Shown here piece by piece: positions 1-8,236 of a DNA stretch of 12,338 bases. Source of the DNA: Desulfobacteraceae bacterium (GTDB lineage Bacteria > Desulfobacterota > DSM-4660 > Desulfatiglandales > Desulfatiglandaceae); contig CP070700.1 in NCBI GenBank assembly GCA_020349865.1, forward strand, positions 2,617,939-2,630,276. The letters run 5' to 3'. The translations under genes were made by a program, and so were the position numbers. Within the stretch, counting starts at the first letter, position 1; every line of letters starts with the position of its first letter. Under the pieces are notes generated by a model that did not search any database, was not told the origin of the DNA, and saw nothing but the letters and a program-made list of their open reading frames with translations.

Positions 1-83
1 CCTTTTTTTATTTTAACTGTTAGATTTTCCATTGATGATGGTACTTACAATTGTCAACAGGCAATAATCAATCGTCAATACCT

Positions 84-1268
84 TTAGTAATCCTCGATCT
101 CAAAAATTCCCGCGGCCCCCATCCCAAAGCCGATACACATGGAAACCAATCCCCAGCGGAGTTTTCTCTCCTGCATCTCATAGATCAACTGGGTGGTTAA
201 TTTGGCGCCTGTGCAACCCAGGGGGTGTCCCAGTGCAATGGCGCCTCCGTTAACGTTGATGATATCTTCTTTCATCCCCAGTTCCTTGATACAGTAAATG
301 GCCTGGGCCGCAAAGGCCTCATTTAACTCAATCAACTCTATCTGATTGAGGCTCATACCTGCAATCTTGAGTACCTTGGGAATTGCCACAGAGGGTCCCA
401 CCCCCATATATTCCGGTTCACAGCCCTCCACGGCATGATACCGAAATGTGGCCATAGGCTTAAGACCCTGTTCTTTTGCCTTTTCCTTTGACATAAGGAC
501 AACCCCTGCAGCCGCATCGCTTGTCTGTGATGAATTTCCGGCTGTCACGGTCCCGTTGGGTTTGAAAGCCGGGCGAATGTTAGAAATGCTTTCCTTAGTG
601 GTGCCGGGCCGCACGCCCTCGTCCGTGTCAAAGACAAATTCTTCATACTCAAAATGCCCGTTGGGTAATTGCTTTTGCCTTTTCACGGTCAAAGGGACAA
701 TCTGGCCCTTAAAGCGGCCTTCCTTAATGGCGACTTCGGCCTTCTGCTGGCTCATGGCTCCGAATTCATCCTGTTCTTCCCTGCCGATATTATAGCGTTC
801 GGCCACGTTTTCGGCGGTCAGCCCCATCCCCGTGAATGCCCCTGGTCTTATATCTACCAAAGCCGGATTGGGATACATCATGCTTCCACCCATGGGTATC
901 TGGCTCATGCTTTCAACACCACCGGAAATAACCACATCGGCAAATCCACACATGATCTTCTCAGCCCCAATGGCAATGGCCTGGAGTCCTGAAGAACAGA
1001 ACCGATTGACCGTCATTCCGGGAATTCGGTCCGGCCATCCCATGGACATTACCAGAACACGTCCCAGGTTGAGGCCTTGGGTGGCCTCCGGGAATGTGCA
1101 TCCGATAATCACGTCATCAATAAGCATGGGATCCAGGTCTCCAGCCCTTTTCAGTAAATCGCCCAGCACTGCACATCCCATATGCTCCGGCCGTGTATCT
1201 TTTAATATTCCGCGAGGGGCCTTTCCAACTGCCGTTCTACAGGCGGCAACAATCACGGCTTCTTTCAT
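84..1268 (-). CDS. fadA: Acetyl-CoA acyltransferase (thiolase), FadA type
   Basis: This is a thiolase that cleaves 3-ketoacyl-CoA with free CoA to release acetyl-CoA, the last step of a beta-oxidation turn, in the cytoplasm. At 394 residues it has the usual family length. The nucleophile Cys91 lies in [10 protein letters not shown], the NEAF motif is at 316-319, the catalytic His348 is in [11 protein letters not shown], and the second catalytic cysteine Cys378 is in [10 protein letters not shown], so all active-site elements are intact. The ATG is supported by GGGGAGGA seven bases upstream on the minus strand. It lies downstream of, and on the same strand as, the dehydrogenase/hydratase gene, which points to a trifunctional beta-oxidation pair. 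Biosynthetic acetoacetyl-CoA thiolases share the fold, but the neighbour favours a degradative role. The symbol is assigned by family and context. Confidence 0.93.
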   Translation of the reverse strand: MKEAVIVAACRTAVGKAPRGILKDTRPEHMGCAVLGDLLKRAGDLDPMLIDDVIIGCTFPEATQGLNLGRVLVMSMGWPDRIPGMTVNRFCSSGLQAIAIGAEKIMCGFADVVISGGVESMSQIPMGGSMMYPNPALVDIRPGAFTGMGLTAENVAERYNIGREEQDEFGAMSQQKAEVAIKEGRFKGQIVPLTVKRQKQLPNGHFEYEEFVFDTDEGVRPGTTKESISNIRPAFKPNGTVTAGNSSQTSDAAAGVVLMSKEKAKEQGLKPMATFRYHAVEGCEPEYMGVGPSVAIPKVLKIAGMSLNQIELIELNEAFAAQAIYCIKELGMKEDIINVNGGAIALGHPLGCTGAKLTTQLIYEMQERKLRWGLVSMCIGFGMGAAGIFEIEDY

Positions 1269-1571
1269 GATGTTTTCCTCCCCTTAAAAATTTAAAGTAA
1301 AAAACTTGTAAGTAATCGCAGGGTACCGAAATCCTTGCAATCTCAAAGGATGTTGAGGTCTTTTCTGAGTGACTGGCGGGAGGCCTTCGTCATTTTAGGA
1401 TACGGGTGGGGGACCCCCTGGCTCTGCCATTCTGAAAGAGCGGTGGAAAACAGGGAGGGGGTGGGCATCCCACGTTCGTAACACCCTACAATGACCAGGC
1501 CAGGAGACTCGGAATCGAAGAGAAGACCTCAACACCCTGTTACCCCGTACCCAGTTAGTAAATCATAACTA
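1269..1571. repeat. Intergenic region with a long imperfect inverted repeat
   Basis: This 303-base gap between the fadN-like and fadA-like genes has no credible gene. It contains a 16-base inverted repeat with one mismatch: TGTTGAGGTCTTTTCT at 1351-1366 and AGAGAAGACCTCAACA at 1519-1534. Further out are GGGTAC at 1321 and GTACCC at 1547. The interior is G-rich and can also self-pair (GGGGGACCCCC near 1411, and ACCCCC against GGGGGT near 1416 and 1458). It could be a small non-autonomous element or a structured RNA in the operon transcript. No clear target-site duplication is seen. Confidence 0.45.
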
Positions 1572-4004
1572 TCAGTTCCTCAGCGGTTTACCGGTGGTGA
1601 GCATATGCTGAATCCTTGCATGGGTCTTTGGGTCACCACACAGGCTCAAAAAGGCCTCCCTTTCAAGGTCCAGGAGGTACTGCTCACTCACTTTGGTGTT
1701 TTCAAGCACATCTCCACCGCACAGAACATACGCCACCTTGGTACCTACGGTTACATCGTGGTCCAGAGCAAAACCATGTTCGTGCAATGTCCACAGGGCG
1801 AGCTTCATCATGGCAAAGGTGTTCTCTCCTGCAACGCGGATCTCTTCTTTTGGCCGAGGCCGGGTATAGCCCTCCAGATTCATAGCCAGAACGGTCTTTT
1901 TGGCATCTTCGATCAAATAGTCCCGATTGACCGTCAACTTGTCAGCCGGTCGTAGATAGCCGAGTTTGATGGCTTCAGGTCCGGAGGTTGCCACTTTTGC
2001 CATGGCTATCGTCTCAAAGGCCCTGGCAACAAAGGGCATGAACTCTATCTGTTTCGGGTAAACCCCGCCCTTCTGAACCTCGAACAGGTGTTCTGTGTTG
2101 CGGATCAGCAATTCCTTGCATCCACCACCTGCGGGGATCAAGCCGACGCCAACTTCAACCAGGCCCATATAGGTCTCAGCAGCGAATCGAACACGGTCTG
2201 CTGCGAGGCAGACTTCGCAACCGCCTGCCAGGGTCATTCCGGCTGGCGCTGCGACCACGGGTTTATCCAGATATTTCAGCTTCATAAGGGAATCCTGGAA
2301 GGCCTTGACGGTCCAGTCCAGGTCATCCCATTCCTCTTCCTGGGCTGCAAACAGTACCATAGGCAGGTTTGCTCCAGCCGAGAAATTAGTACCATGATTG
2401 GCAATCACCAGGCCTTCAAAGTCCCTGGTCACGATATCTGCGCACTGCATAAGCATGCTGACAATATCTTCGCCAATGGCATTCATCTTGGTGTGGAATT
2501 CAAGACAGGCCACGCCATCGCCTATGTCTATAAGTGATGCCCCTGTATTTCCGGCAACCATTTTTTCTCGATCTTTGAGAGTGGGCAAAAGAATGATTCC
2601 TGGTTTTACGGGTACTTCCTTATAGTCCTTTGAAATCAAATCATAGTAGTAGAGTTTACCGGATTCCTTTTTGTAAAAAGACTCCTTCCCGCTATCAAGC
2701 ATCTCCTGGACCCATAAAGGGATCTCATATCCCGCCTCCTTCATCTTTGCCGCTGACTTACTTACACCAACAGCGTCCCATGTCTCAAAGGGACCCATCT
2801 TCCGGCCAAAGCCCCACTTCATGGCATTATCGACATTCACAATATCATCGGCGATTTCCGGGATGCGATTGGCAGTGTAAATCATCATTTGGCTTAGTTG
2901 GCTGAAGGTAAATTTGCCGGCAACATCCTCTGCATAGTAGAGAGACTTCACCTTTTGAGATGTACCCGAAACATTCTTTGCCGCCTCCAAAGACGCGAGC
3001 TTTACCTTTTCCTGGGGACTATACTCAAGGGTATTGTAATCCAGAGAGAGGATCACTTTCTTCCCTTCACTATCCTTGGTCTTCTTGTAAAAACCCTGCT
3101 TTGCCTTTTCGCCCAAGAGCTTCTTCTCAACCATCTGGTTTATAAAATCGGGCGGCTTGAACATCTCCCTTTTTTCATCGTCAGGGGAGCCCTGGTACAC
3201 ATTGTCTGCCACGTGAAGCAGGGTATCCAGGCCCACAAGATCCGCTGTCCTAAAAGAAGCGCTTTTGGCATTGCCTATTACTGGTCCGGTCAGTTTATCC
3301 ACAGCCTCGACTGTCAAACCCAGGTCTGTCATGGCCTTGATGGCGCAAAACATGTTATAGGTCCCAATGCGATTGGCAACAAAGTTGGGCGTGTCCTTGG
3401 CATAGACAACACCCTTTCCCAGCACCTTCTCACACGTATCGGCCAGGATCTCAATCACTTCGGGGAGTGTATCGGGGCTCGGCACAATCTCAAGGAGCTT
3501 CATATATCTCGGTGGATTAAAAAAATGGGTAATGGCAAAGTGTTTCCTGAAATTTTCTGTCCTATCTTCACACATCGCTTTTGCCGAAATGCCAGAGGTA
3601 TTTGAGGTAACTATGGTCCTGGGAGTCAAAACCGTCTCAATCTTTTCAAACAAACTCTTTTTGATATCCAGTCTTTCCACCACTACTTCAATGATCCAGT
3701 CAACATCGCTCAACCACTCTAAGTTATCTTCAATATTACCGATGGTAATCAGCCTGGCATTTTCCGGTACGTAGAACGACGCGGGTTTTGACTTCAGGGC
3801 CGTGTTCAGTCCGTTCTGCCCGAATTTGTCCCTGAATTCCTTGCTTTCCTTTGTAAGCCCCTTTTTCTTATCATCGTCAGTCAGTTCAGGCGGTACAATA
3901 TCGAGGAGAACCGTCTCGATACCCACATTGGCCATATGGGCGGCAATGGTCGCTCCCATCACACCAGCCCCAATAACACCGGCCTTTTTTATATTTTTTT
4001 CCAT
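1572..4004 (-). CDS. fadN: 3-hydroxyacyl-CoA dehydrogenase / enoyl-CoA hydratase fusion (FadN type)
   Basis: This bifunctional beta-oxidation enzyme hydrates trans-2-enoyl-CoA and oxidises the L-3-hydroxyacyl-CoA with NAD+. The dehydrogenase part comes first. It has a Rossmann motif GAGVMG at 12-17, the catalytic pair His160 (ITHFFNPP) and Glu172 (LLEIVP), and C-terminal dehydrogenase domains to about residue 420. A crotonase domain follows at about 485-640, with an FSAGANL oxyanion segment (540-546), LAGGCEV (591-597) and the acidic motif VEVGVGLIPAGGG near 615-627. Dehydrogenase-then-hydratase is the order of B. subtilis FadN and the reverse of E. coli FadB. Its length (810) is also near FadN. 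AAGGAGGT sits about seven bases before the ATG. The promoter and a FadR-like palindrome lie directly upstream. Confidence 0.93.
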   Translation of the reverse strand: MEKNIKKAGVIGAGVMGATIAAHMANVGIETVLLDIVPPELTDDDKKKGLTKESKEFRDKFGQNGLNTALKSKPASFYVPENARLITIGNIEDNLEWLSDVDWIIEVVVERLDIKKSLFEKIETVLTPRTIVTSNTSGISAKAMCEDRTENFRKHFAITHFFNPPRYMKLLEIVPSPDTLPEVIEILADTCEKVLGKGVVYAKDTPNFVANRIGTYNMFCAIKAMTDLGLTVEAVDKLTGPVIGNAKSASFRTADLVGLDTLLHVADNVYQGSPDDEKREMFKPPDFINQMVEKKLLGEKAKQGFYKKTKDSEGKKVILSLDYNTLEYSPQEKVKLASLEAAKNVSGTSQKVKSLYYAEDVAGKFTFSQLSQMMIYTANRIPEIADDIVNVDNAMKWGFGRKMGPFETWDAVGVSKSAAKMKEAGYEIPLWVQEMLDSGKESFYKKESGKLYYYDLISKDYKEVPVKPGIILLPTLKDREKMVAGNTGASLIDIGDGVACLEFHTKMNAIGEDIVSMLMQCADIVTRDFEGLVIANHGTNFSAGANLPMVLFAAQEEEWDDLDWTVKAFQDSLMKLKYLDKPVVAAPAGMTLAGGCEVCLAADRVRFAAETYMGLVEVGVGLIPAGGGCKELLIRNTEHLFEVQKGGVYPKQIEFMPFVARAFETIAMAKVATSGPEAIKLGYLRPADKLTVNRDYLIEDAKKTVLAMNLEGYTRPRPKEEIRVAGENTFAMMKLALWTLHEHGFALDHDVTVGTKVAYVLCGGDVLENTKVSEQYLLDLEREAFLSLCGDPKTHARIQHMLTTGKPLRN

Positions 4005-4064
4005 AGGGAGACCTCCTTGATCAGTTCAGTACACTTCACCGGTTCAAAAGCGGTTTAAAAATTA

Positions 4065-4082
4065 TGAATGAACTTTCATTCA
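4065..4082. promoter_or_regulatory. FadR-like operator (TetR-family palindrome)
   Basis: The sequence TGAATGAACTTTCATTCA has perfect 7-base half-sites, TGAATGA and TCATTCA, around a 4-base centre. This equals the half-sites and spacing of the operator bound by B. subtilis FadR, a TetR-family repressor released by long-chain acyl-CoA. It lies just downstream of the predicted -10 box, at the expected transcription start of the fadN-like gene, where bound repressor would block transcription. The regulator itself is not in this window. Confidence 0.75.
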
Positions 4083-4090
4083 TTTTTTTA

Positions 4091-4119
4091 AAACTAACAT
4101 AGCAACTTTATGAAGTCAA
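4091..4119 (-). promoter_or_regulatory. Sigma70-like promoter for the fadN-fadA unit
   Basis: Read on the minus strand, TTGACT (4114-4119) is followed after 17 bases by TAGTTT (4091-4096), with a TG one base before the -10 as in extended -10 promoters. The -35 is a 5/6 match and the -10 is weak. The predicted start falls near 4084, on the edge of the FadR-like palindrome, and leaves an 80-base leader before the gene. Confidence 0.5.
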
Positions 4120-4492
4120 CCTTTTTTGTCGCCCCTTCTCTCTTCAAAGGCCAAAAACTGGAATTGCTGGGGACGAATATCTTATTTTGCGTCATGCGAT
4201 CGTTTCTTGTAAAAGATGCGTCATTAAGGCATACTGTGTGCCTCTTTTATTTGCGAGAGAACCAAAAACAGTTTAGCTTTTTGAAAATAGTGCAAAAAGG
4301 GCCGTGGGTATCTTCCGATTCTCTATAAGAATTTCTTCTCTGGTGTGCTCTGCGTCTCGAATGATCCTGAGCAGCGTCGTAGGGGCAGCGTCGAAGGGGA
4401 GTGGTCAGTGAATATATTCGCACTACCAACACTTCATAATCGCTAAAGCTTTTAGCCTGAAGGTGAGGTTTTCAAACCTTGAAAATGGAAAA
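4120..4492. other. Divergent intergenic region, no gene seen
   Basis: The region lies between the divergent fadN-like and metallopeptidase genes, and no short reading frame here looks real. It holds a weak hairpin (AGGCA...TGCCT, about 4219-4235) followed by a T-rich run, a tandem 14-base repeat (4371-4398), and the palindrome GAATATATTC (4410-4419) about 75 bases before the metallopeptidase start. The promoter of the plus-strand genes presumably lies here, but no convincing -35/-10 pair was found. Confidence 0.5.
4371..4398. repeat. 14-base direct tandem repeat, two copies
   Basis: GCAGCGTCGTAGGG (4371-4384) is followed immediately by GCAGCGTCGAAGGG (4385-4398), with 13 of 14 bases identical. 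Together with the preceding ATCCTGAGC it resembles the dispersed CCTGAGC...GTCGAAGGG intergenic repeats found in many bacterial genomes. That resemblance is from memory and tentative. Confidence 0.55.
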
Positions 4493-5398
4493 ATGAAAAT
4501 AAAGTCCGTCTTTCTTCTGGTAACTTTCCTCTTTCTTTCCGCGAAATGCCTTTATGCAGGAGAGCTTCATGTCCTCAAAAAGAATGATTTCACTGCATTC
4601 TATGATCCTCCTCTAAAACTCGCCGCATTAGAAGTTGCTGACCTATATACCGGGATCAAGGCCGATCTTGAGCACACCTTTGGATGGGAACTGAAGGTGA
4701 AACCATCCATTCTGCTTATTAAGGACAGATGGCAGTTCCAGAGGATGGCTGAAAGCCCTCTTACCGTCGCCTTTGCTGTTCCCGGAAAAAACCTCATTGT
4801 GATTGACCACTCCAGGATGAACATGAACCCATTTAACCTCGGTGTTATATTGAAACATGAACTCTGTCATCTTTTGCTCCACTATCACATCAAGGGTGTT
4901 ACCCTTCCACGATGGCTTGAGGAGGGAATTTGCCAATGGGCAAGCGACGGGATTGGTGATATTGTTATTGATCAAAAAAGGTCTCTTCTCAACAAGGCAA
5001 TCCTTAAGGGTTCATTGATCAGTCTCCCTTCGTTACAAAGGGGGTTCCCGACCGATAAGGTATCATTATTGCTGGCATACGAGGAGAGCAAAAGTCTTGT
5101 AAACTATATCATCGGCAAATTTGGTAAGGAGGGACTCCTGGCTGTGCTTACATACATGAAACAGGGGCAGAATGTTGACTCCGCCGTGTTCACGGCGCTT
5201 TCTATTCCTTTAGGTGAACTTGAGAAAAAATGGCATCGCTCGCTCAGGAAAAAATTGACCTGGTTCACCTATCTCAGCTACCATATTTACGAAATCCTTT
5301 TCGCCCTTGCAGCCCTGACTACCATATACGCCTTTATAAGGCTGATAATGAAAAAAAGGGCTTATATGAAAAAAGAGGACGACCGCTTTTATTCATAA
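4493..5398 (+). CDS. Secreted or membrane-anchored HExxH metallopeptidase-like protein
   Basis: This is a probable zinc metallopeptidase of the gluzincin 'peptidase MA-like' kind; its substrate is unknown. From the ATG at 4493 the 301-residue product begins with a signal peptide (MKIK, a hydrophobic run to about residue 19, then a CLYA cleavage-like site). Zinc motif HELCH is at 122-126, and WLEEG (141-145) supplies the third ligand, probably Glu144. A single membrane segment at about 264-286 with a lysine-rich tail suggests anchoring of the catalytic domain outside the inner membrane. An in-frame GTG at 4463 would add ten residues before the signal sequence and is less likely, although the ribosome site at 4493 is weak. 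It lies 52 bases before the dienoyl-CoA reductase, so the two may be cotranscribed, but no functional link is evident. Confidence 0.8.
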   Translation: MKIKSVFLLVTFLFLSAKCLYAGELHVLKKNDFTAFYDPPLKLAALEVADLYTGIKADLEHTFGWELKVKPSILLIKDRWQFQRMAESPLTVAFAVPGKNLIVIDHSRMNMNPFNLGVILKHELCHLLLHYHIKGVTLPRWLEEGICQWASDGIGDIVIDQKRSLLNKAILKGSLISLPSLQRGFPTDKVSLLLAYEESKSLVNYIIGKFGKEGLLAVLTYMKQGQNVDSAVFTALSIPLGELEKKWHRSLRKKLTWFTYLSYHIYEILFALAALTTIYAFIRLIMKKRAYMKKEDDRFYS

Positions 5399-5450
5399 TT
5401 TGATAAGGTTTAGAAATTGTCACGCATAAATTTTTAAAAGGAGGCAACAG

Positions 5451-7454
5451 ATGGAATTTCCTTACCTTTTCTCACCCATAAAGATCAACACCATGGAACT
5501 TAAAAATCGGATTGTCATGACCGCCATGCACCTGGGCTATACACCTGAAGGCCAGGTCACAGAACAACTGATCGACTTCTATGCACTAAGAGCCAAGGGT
5601 GGAGTGGGACTTATAATCGTGGGTGGATGCCCCATAGATGAATTCGGGGGTATGTCAAGTATGATATGTATACATGATGACGCTTATATCCCGGGCCTTA
5701 AACGATTGACCGATGCTGTCAAAAAAGGTGGGGCAAAAATCGCTGCCCAGCTCTACCAGGCAGGCCGCTATACCCATTCCGCCGCCATCGGGGGCCGGAA
5801 ACCATTTTCATCTTCAGCCGTAAGGTCTAAGTTTACGGGCGAAACTCCGAGGGCCCTTGAACTGGATGAAATCCCCGGAGTGCAGGATAAATTCGCGGAA
5901 GCAGCGGTTCGCGCCAAAGAATCCGGCTTTGATGCGGTTGAAATCCTCGGCAGCGCCGGGTACCTCATCAGCCAGTTCCTTTCCCCCATCACCAATCTGC
6001 GCGAAGACAAGTACGGAGGTTCTCTGGAAAATAGGATGCGCTTTGGTCTTGAAGTAGTTGAAAAGGTAAGAGAAGCGGTCGGTCTGGATTACCCACTACT
6101 GATGCGCCTGGCTGGCAATGATTTCATGGAAGGGGGAAACACCAACAGTGAGTCAAGGCTCTTCGCCTCCGAAGCCGAAAAGGCGGGTGTCGATCTCTTT
6201 AATATTACAGGAGGATGGCACGAAACCCGCGTCCCCCAATTAACCATGGGTGTTCCCCGTAAGGCCTATGTGTACCTGGCACAGGGCATTAAGTCCGCCG
6301 TATCCGTCCCGGTGTTGGCCAGCAACCGGATCAATGATCCTTACATTGGCGAGGAGGTTTTGAGAAATGGTGAGGCAGATCTGGTTACCATTGCGAGGGG
6401 TCTTCTGGCAGATCCGAATCTCCCCAAAAAGGCCAAAGAGGGTAAATCCGACCTCATCTATCATTGTATTGCCTGTAATCAGGGCTGCTTTGACAGTATC
6501 TTCCAGTTCAAACCGGTCACGTGTCTTGTGAATCCCAGGGCAGGCAGAGAAGGAGAACTCAAATCCACTCCTGCCACTGAGCCGAAAAAGGTCCTCGTAA
6601 TCGGTGGTGGACCTGCCGGCATGAAGGTCGCCTGCACCTCAGCAGAACGGGGCCACAAAGTCACAATGGTTGAAAAAGGCCACGTATTAGGAGGGCAGTT
6701 GCTTCTGAACGAACGCATACCGGGGAGGGAGGAAATAGTCACGGCAACCAAAGACCTGGTCAATAATCTAAAAGCCCTGGGTGTGGAGATCCTGCTCAAT
6801 AAGGAGGCGGATATTCCATTCATAAAGGAGATGTCCCCTGATGCAGTTGTGGTGGCTGCGGGGGCAAACCCAATCCTGCCGGACCTTCCTGGAATCGACG
6901 GCCAAAACGTGTTCCACGCGTGGGATGTGTTGGCTGGAAAGATGGGGGTCGGGAAAAAAGTGATCGTTTTTGGTGGAAATGCAGTTGGTTTGGAAACGGC
7001 TCTTTATTTGGCCAACCAGGGCACCCTTTCACCCGCGGCACTCCACTTCCTCATGACCAACCAGGCAGAGTCAGTGGAGACCTTGACGCAATTACTGGAC
7101 AGAGGGAACAAAGAAGTCACTGTCGTGGAAATGACCAAAAAAGTAGGGAAGGATATCGGGCTTACAACGCGGTGGACCGTAATGGGCGAATTAAGGCGCC
7201 TCGGCGTTAACATCATGACGGGAACAAAGGCCGTGGGCATAAAGGCCGATGGCCTGGAAGTAGAAAGGGAGGATGGCCAGGATTTTATCCCGGCCGACTC
7301 CATCGTCATCGCGGCCGGTTCCAGTTCCGAGAATAGCCTTGCAAGTGAAATCGAATCAATTGTTTCGGAGGTCTATACCATAGGGGATGCCAAAGAGCCT
7401 CGGAATGCTCTTGACGCCATTAAAGAAGGATTTCTCGTGGGCTTGGAAATATAG
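5451..7454 (+). CDS. fadH: 2,4-dienoyl-CoA reductase, FadH-like iron-sulfur flavoprotein
   Basis: This is an NAD(P)H-dependent flavoenzyme that would reduce 2,4-dienoyl-CoA intermediates of unsaturated fatty-acid oxidation. At 667 residues it is close to E. coli FadH (about 672). An old-yellow-enzyme FMN barrel (1 to about 335) contains Tyr171 (AGYLISQF) and His257 (TGGWHETR), matching the FadH catalytic Tyr and His. A 4Fe-4S cluster is bound by C339, C342, C346 and C358. An FAD domain then starts with GGGPAG (385-390), and an NAD(P)-binding segment GGNAVG lies near 508. AAGGAGG at 5438-5444 is six bases before the ATG. The beta-oxidation pair on the other strand supports this role. Related enzymes such as the BaiCD-type desaturases share the architecture, so substrate assignment is inference. 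Confidence 0.88.
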   Translation: MEFPYLFSPIKINTMELKNRIVMTAMHLGYTPEGQVTEQLIDFYALRAKGGVGLIIVGGCPIDEFGGMSSMICIHDDAYIPGLKRLTDAVKKGGAKIAAQLYQAGRYTHSAAIGGRKPFSSSAVRSKFTGETPRALELDEIPGVQDKFAEAAVRAKESGFDAVEILGSAGYLISQFLSPITNLREDKYGGSLENRMRFGLEVVEKVREAVGLDYPLLMRLAGNDFMEGGNTNSESRLFASEAEKAGVDLFNITGGWHETRVPQLTMGVPRKAYVYLAQGIKSAVSVPVLASNRINDPYIGEEVLRNGEADLVTIARGLLADPNLPKKAKEGKSDLIYHCIACNQGCFDSIFQFKPVTCLVNPRAGREGELKSTPATEPKKVLVIGGGPAGMKVACTSAERGHKVTMVEKGHVLGGQLLLNERIPGREEIVTATKDLVNNLKALGVEILLNKEADIPFIKEMSPDAVVVAAGANPILPDLPGIDGQNVFHAWDVLAGKMGVGKKVIVFGGNAVGLETALYLANQGTLSPAALHFLMTNQAESVETLTQLLDRGNKEVTVVEMTKKVGKDIGLTTRWTVMGELRRLGVNIMTGTKAVGIKADGLEVEREDGQDFIPADSIVIAAGSSSENSLASEIESIVSEVYTIGDAKEPRNALDAIKEGFLVGLEI

Positions 7455-7749
7455 CGCCCTTCCCTGCCCCTCTCGGCCATAATAAACGGCTACCTTCTGA
7501 AACGTGGAGATTTCGACAAGACCTAAAGTCATTTATATGAACCGAAGAACCGTATCACGGAATAGCAGCCAAAACCTATTGACATTACTTAGTTTTTGGT
7601 TCATTATACCACCAGGCTTATCATATTTCCTGTTCCACTTTATCGTAATACACAGAATTCGATCTATATTGTCATACAAGGAATTCCGCATACAATCTTT
7701 AACCTTTGGCACTTATATTGTTGCAAAGTTGAAGTATTGGATGGCGTTC
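7455..7749. other. AT-rich junction between the fad region and the cassette array
   Basis: The region is 295 bases between the dienoyl-CoA reductase stop and the first small cassette gene. An open frame runs in phase from 7504 into the next gene, but its translation is hydrophobic and low-complexity, begins without a ribosome site, and spans a promoter-like sequence, so it is probably non-coding. No integrase, attI site or attC-like palindrome was found, so the exact left edge of the array is not visible. Confidence 0.5.
7579..7608 (+). promoter_or_regulatory. Sigma70-like promoter upstream of the first cassette genes
   Basis: A perfect -35 box TTGACA (7579-7584) is followed after 18 bases by ATTATA (7603-7608). 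With a 17-base spacer the -10 reads CATTAT. Transcription would start near 7615 and give a leader of about 135 bases before the small gene at 7750. With no integrase or attI beside it, it cannot be called an integron Pc promoter, but it could drive the first cassettes. Confidence 0.55.
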
Positions 7750-7983
7750 ATGAATTTTGATATAATTGATGAAATTTCAGAGATTGAAACAATTGCGAGG
7801 GGTTCAGGAATTCGTGAACTCAATCGCTTGAAGAAAAATTATGGATCTGGAAATTGGAAAACAATGAAAGGAATTGCCCATATTCGACTTACATCAGGGA
7901 AAACTAAGTTGGCCGAGCATCACTGGTATGAGGCTCATGGTATTGGAAAAAAAGAAATTAAACGCAAAAGGTATTTGGAGTAA
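7750..7983 (+). CDS. Small basic cassette protein, possible toxin-antitoxin partner
   Basis: This is an unrecognised 77-residue protein. The N-terminus is acidic (MNFDIIDEISEIETIARG). It is followed by a basic helix (IRELNRLKKNYG), a strand-turn segment (KGIAHIRLTSGK) and a conserved-looking C-terminus with HHWYEAHGIGKKEIK. This layout, with a basic body and a His/Tyr/Glu-rich end, recalls small stand-alone proteins seen beside a second small gene in many bacteria, from memory. A GGATGG-like ribosome site lies five bases before this ATG; an ATG at 7741 would add three residues. The next gene starts four bases after the stop, so the two are surely cotranslated. A toxin-antitoxin role is only inference from pairing, size and cassette location. 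Confidence 0.7.
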   Translation: MNFDIIDEISEIETIARGSGIRELNRLKKNYGSGNWKTMKGIAHIRLTSGKTKLAEHHWYEAHGIGKKEIKRKRYLE

Positions 7984-7986
7984 GCC

Positions 7987-8223
7987 ATGAAAGAATCAAA
8001 ACGCAAGTTACCGGAATTTGTGGTTTGCATCAATAATGTAGATTATCCGGCGTCATTAGAAGTCCATAAAATTTATCGTGTGCTTCCAGATGAAGATGCT
8101 GCTGTGGAAGGGGATATTCGCATTATTGATGAGAGTGGTGAGGACTATTTGTACCCTTCCTCCCGTTTTGTTCCTATCCAAGTTCCGCAAACAGTTGAAG
8201 AATCATTACTGAGAGCATCCTGA
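7987..8223 (+). CDS. Small acidic cassette protein, partner of the upstream gene
   Basis: This is an unrecognised 78-residue acidic protein. It contains a strand-rich core: VVCINNVDYPASLEVHKIYR (13-32), then VLPDEDAAVEGDIRIIDESG and YLYPSSRFVPIQVPQ, and a short C-terminal helix. The fold resembles a small SH3-like barrel in which YLYP and FVPI segments end the core, judged by eye. GGAG at 7977-7980 is six bases before the ATG, overlapping the end of the preceding gene. Being acidic next to a basic partner, it could be the antitoxin or an inhibitor of a two-gene module, but no DNA-binding motif is evident. The attC at 8237 follows 13 bases after its stop, so the pair shares one cassette. Confidence 0.75.
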   Translation: MKESKRKLPEFVVCINNVDYPASLEVHKIYRVLPDEDAAVEGDIRIIDESGEDYLYPSSRFVPIQVPQTVEESLLRAS

Positions 8224-8236
8224 TTTAAGACATCGT

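Noticed and set aside
48..78. Near-repeat CAATTGTCAA / CAATCGTCAA downstream of the thiolase as an operator or terminator
   Set aside because: It is only two 10-base copies after the gene end, with no stem plus T-run, so chance is likely.
448..3774. Several plus-strand open frames of 60 to 235 codons over the fadA-like and fadN-like genes
   Set aside because: They are antisense to two intact enzymes with full catalytic motifs. Their length follows from the codon use of those genes.
7455..7503. Terminator after the dienoyl-CoA reductase
   Set aside because: No stable stem followed by a T-run could be found in this stretch.
7504..7749. In-frame upstream extension of the first cassette gene, giving a 159-residue protein
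   Set aside because: The extra part is low-complexity and hydrophobic, has no ribosome site, and contains a good promoter. The recognisable protein starts at 7750.
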